From Deltaproteobacteria bacterium (GTDB lineage Bacteria > Desulfobacterota > Desulfobacteria > Desulfobacterales > ETH-SRB1), in NCBI GenBank assembly GCA_019314185.1, contig JAFCZU010000381.1, positions 1-5,850 on the forward strand: a stretch of DNA of 5,850 bases, in the 5' to 3' direction. Position 1 is the stretch's first letter, and each line of letters begins with the position of its first letter. A model generated the notes under the pieces. The model made no database searches and had not been told where the DNA came from. It worked only from the letters and a program-made list of their open reading frames with translations. The translations under genes were made by a program, and so were the position numbers. This document shows, piece after piece, positions 5,438 to 5,850 of the stretch.

Positions 5438-5850
5438 CCAATCACCAAAACCATACTGTTGTATTCGAAGAGGTAAAGAGAACCCTTCAATTTCTGTCTG
5501 AAACAGGTTGCAGCGGTTTTGAATGTTCAAAGAAAAGCCTCGATATTGTTAATAAATGGGGTAAGAAAGAACTGTTTTTAAAGGAAACCCTGAAAACAAT
5601 ACAAAGCGATCTTGGCGACTGCCGGCGCTGCAAACTTTCAAAAACCCGCAAAAACATTGTTTTTGGTAAAGGTGATCCCAGAGCAAGGCTTGTATTTGTC
5701 GGCGAGGGACCTGGTTTTGATGAAGACGCATGCGGCGAGCCATTTGTCGGCCGTGCCGGCAAGCTTCTTACAAAGATAATCCAGGCTATAAAACTAACAA
5801 GGGAGCAGGTTTATATCTGCAATATTATTAAATGTCGTCCTCCTGGAAAC
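5434..5850 (+). CDS. udg: Family 4 (Fe-S) uracil-DNA glycosylase, N-terminal part (runs off window)
   Basis: The frame is open for 139 codons to the window end. After an N-terminal extension of about 50 residues comes CRRCKL with C63 and C66, the first two ligands of the 4Fe-4S cluster of family 4 enzymes. [19 protein letters not shown] (88-106) followed by RAGKLL is motif A, the uracil-binding and catalytic loop. [12 protein letters not shown] (128-139) supplies the third cluster cysteine, C134, and the conserved KCRPP-x-N block; the fourth cysteine and the C-terminal HP-type motif lie beyond the window. From family knowledge, it removes uracil from DNA to start base-excision repair. The start is fixed by an in-frame TGA at 5410-5412 with no other start codon between. 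The ATG lacks its own ribosome binding site and overlaps the stop of the leader ORF. Confidence 0.9.
   Translation, partial: MTNHQNHTVVFEEVKRTLQFLSETGCSGFECSKKSLDIVNKWGKKELFLKETLKTIQSDLGDCRRCKLSKTRKNIVFGKGDPRARLVFVGEGPGFDEDACGEPFVGRAGKLLTKIIQAIKLTREQVYICNIIKCRPPGN

Noticed and set aside
1..5850. CRISPR arrays, tRNA or rRNA genes, toxin-antitoxin or phage-defence genes.
   Set aside because: No regularly spaced repeats, no cloverleaf or rRNA segments, and every substantial + strand frame is explained by CoA, sucrose or DNA-repair genes.

Overview
The window is a low-G+C bacterial segment holding a compact sucrose-metabolism cassette between two unrelated housekeeping genes. The left edge carries the 3' end of coaBC (coenzyme A biosynthesis) and the right edge the first 139 codons of a family 4 (Fe-S) uracil-DNA glycosylase gene. 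All genes lie on the + strand. The gene set and style (an SPS fused to SPP, a PfkB fructokinase with a GGAPFNFAFH motif, an Fe-S UDG beside coaBC) suggest an anaerobic Gram-negative such as a Desulfobacterota member. That assignment is inference from remembered gene neighbourhoods, not from a search.

Layout: 1-131 is the coaBC tail. 132-376 is non-coding, with a short tandem repeat and an unconvincing antisense frame. 377-1282 is a PfkB-family fructokinase. It overlaps by one base (TGATG) the gene for a bifunctional sucrose-phosphate synthase/sucrose-phosphatase (1282-3557). That gene is split by a perfect 92-bp tandem duplication (2147-2333) that shifts the frame; removing one copy restores a 727-residue protein. 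3558-3731 is an AT-rich spacer. 3732-5180 is a sucrose phosphorylase. 5180-5336 is a 157-bp MITE-like inverted repeat flanked by TTA direct repeats and inserted exactly at the phosphorylase stop codon. 5393-5437 is a 14-codon ORF with a strong ribosome binding site; its stop overlaps the start of udg (5434 to the window end).

How the genes fit together: SPS makes sucrose-6-phosphate from UDP-glucose and fructose-6-phosphate, and SPP removes the phosphate to give sucrose. Sucrose phosphorylase splits sucrose with phosphate into glucose-1-phosphate and fructose, and fructokinase returns fructose to fructose-6-phosphate. The cassette therefore encodes both synthesis and energy-saving recovery of sucrose, consistent with its use as a compatible solute or carbon reserve. 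No sucrose transporter, secreted enzyme or regulator is visible. The SPS frameshift is the main oddity. It is either a very recent inactivating mutation, an assembly error, or possibly tolerated by -1 slippage at an in-phase A_AAA_AAG heptamer in the first repeat copy.
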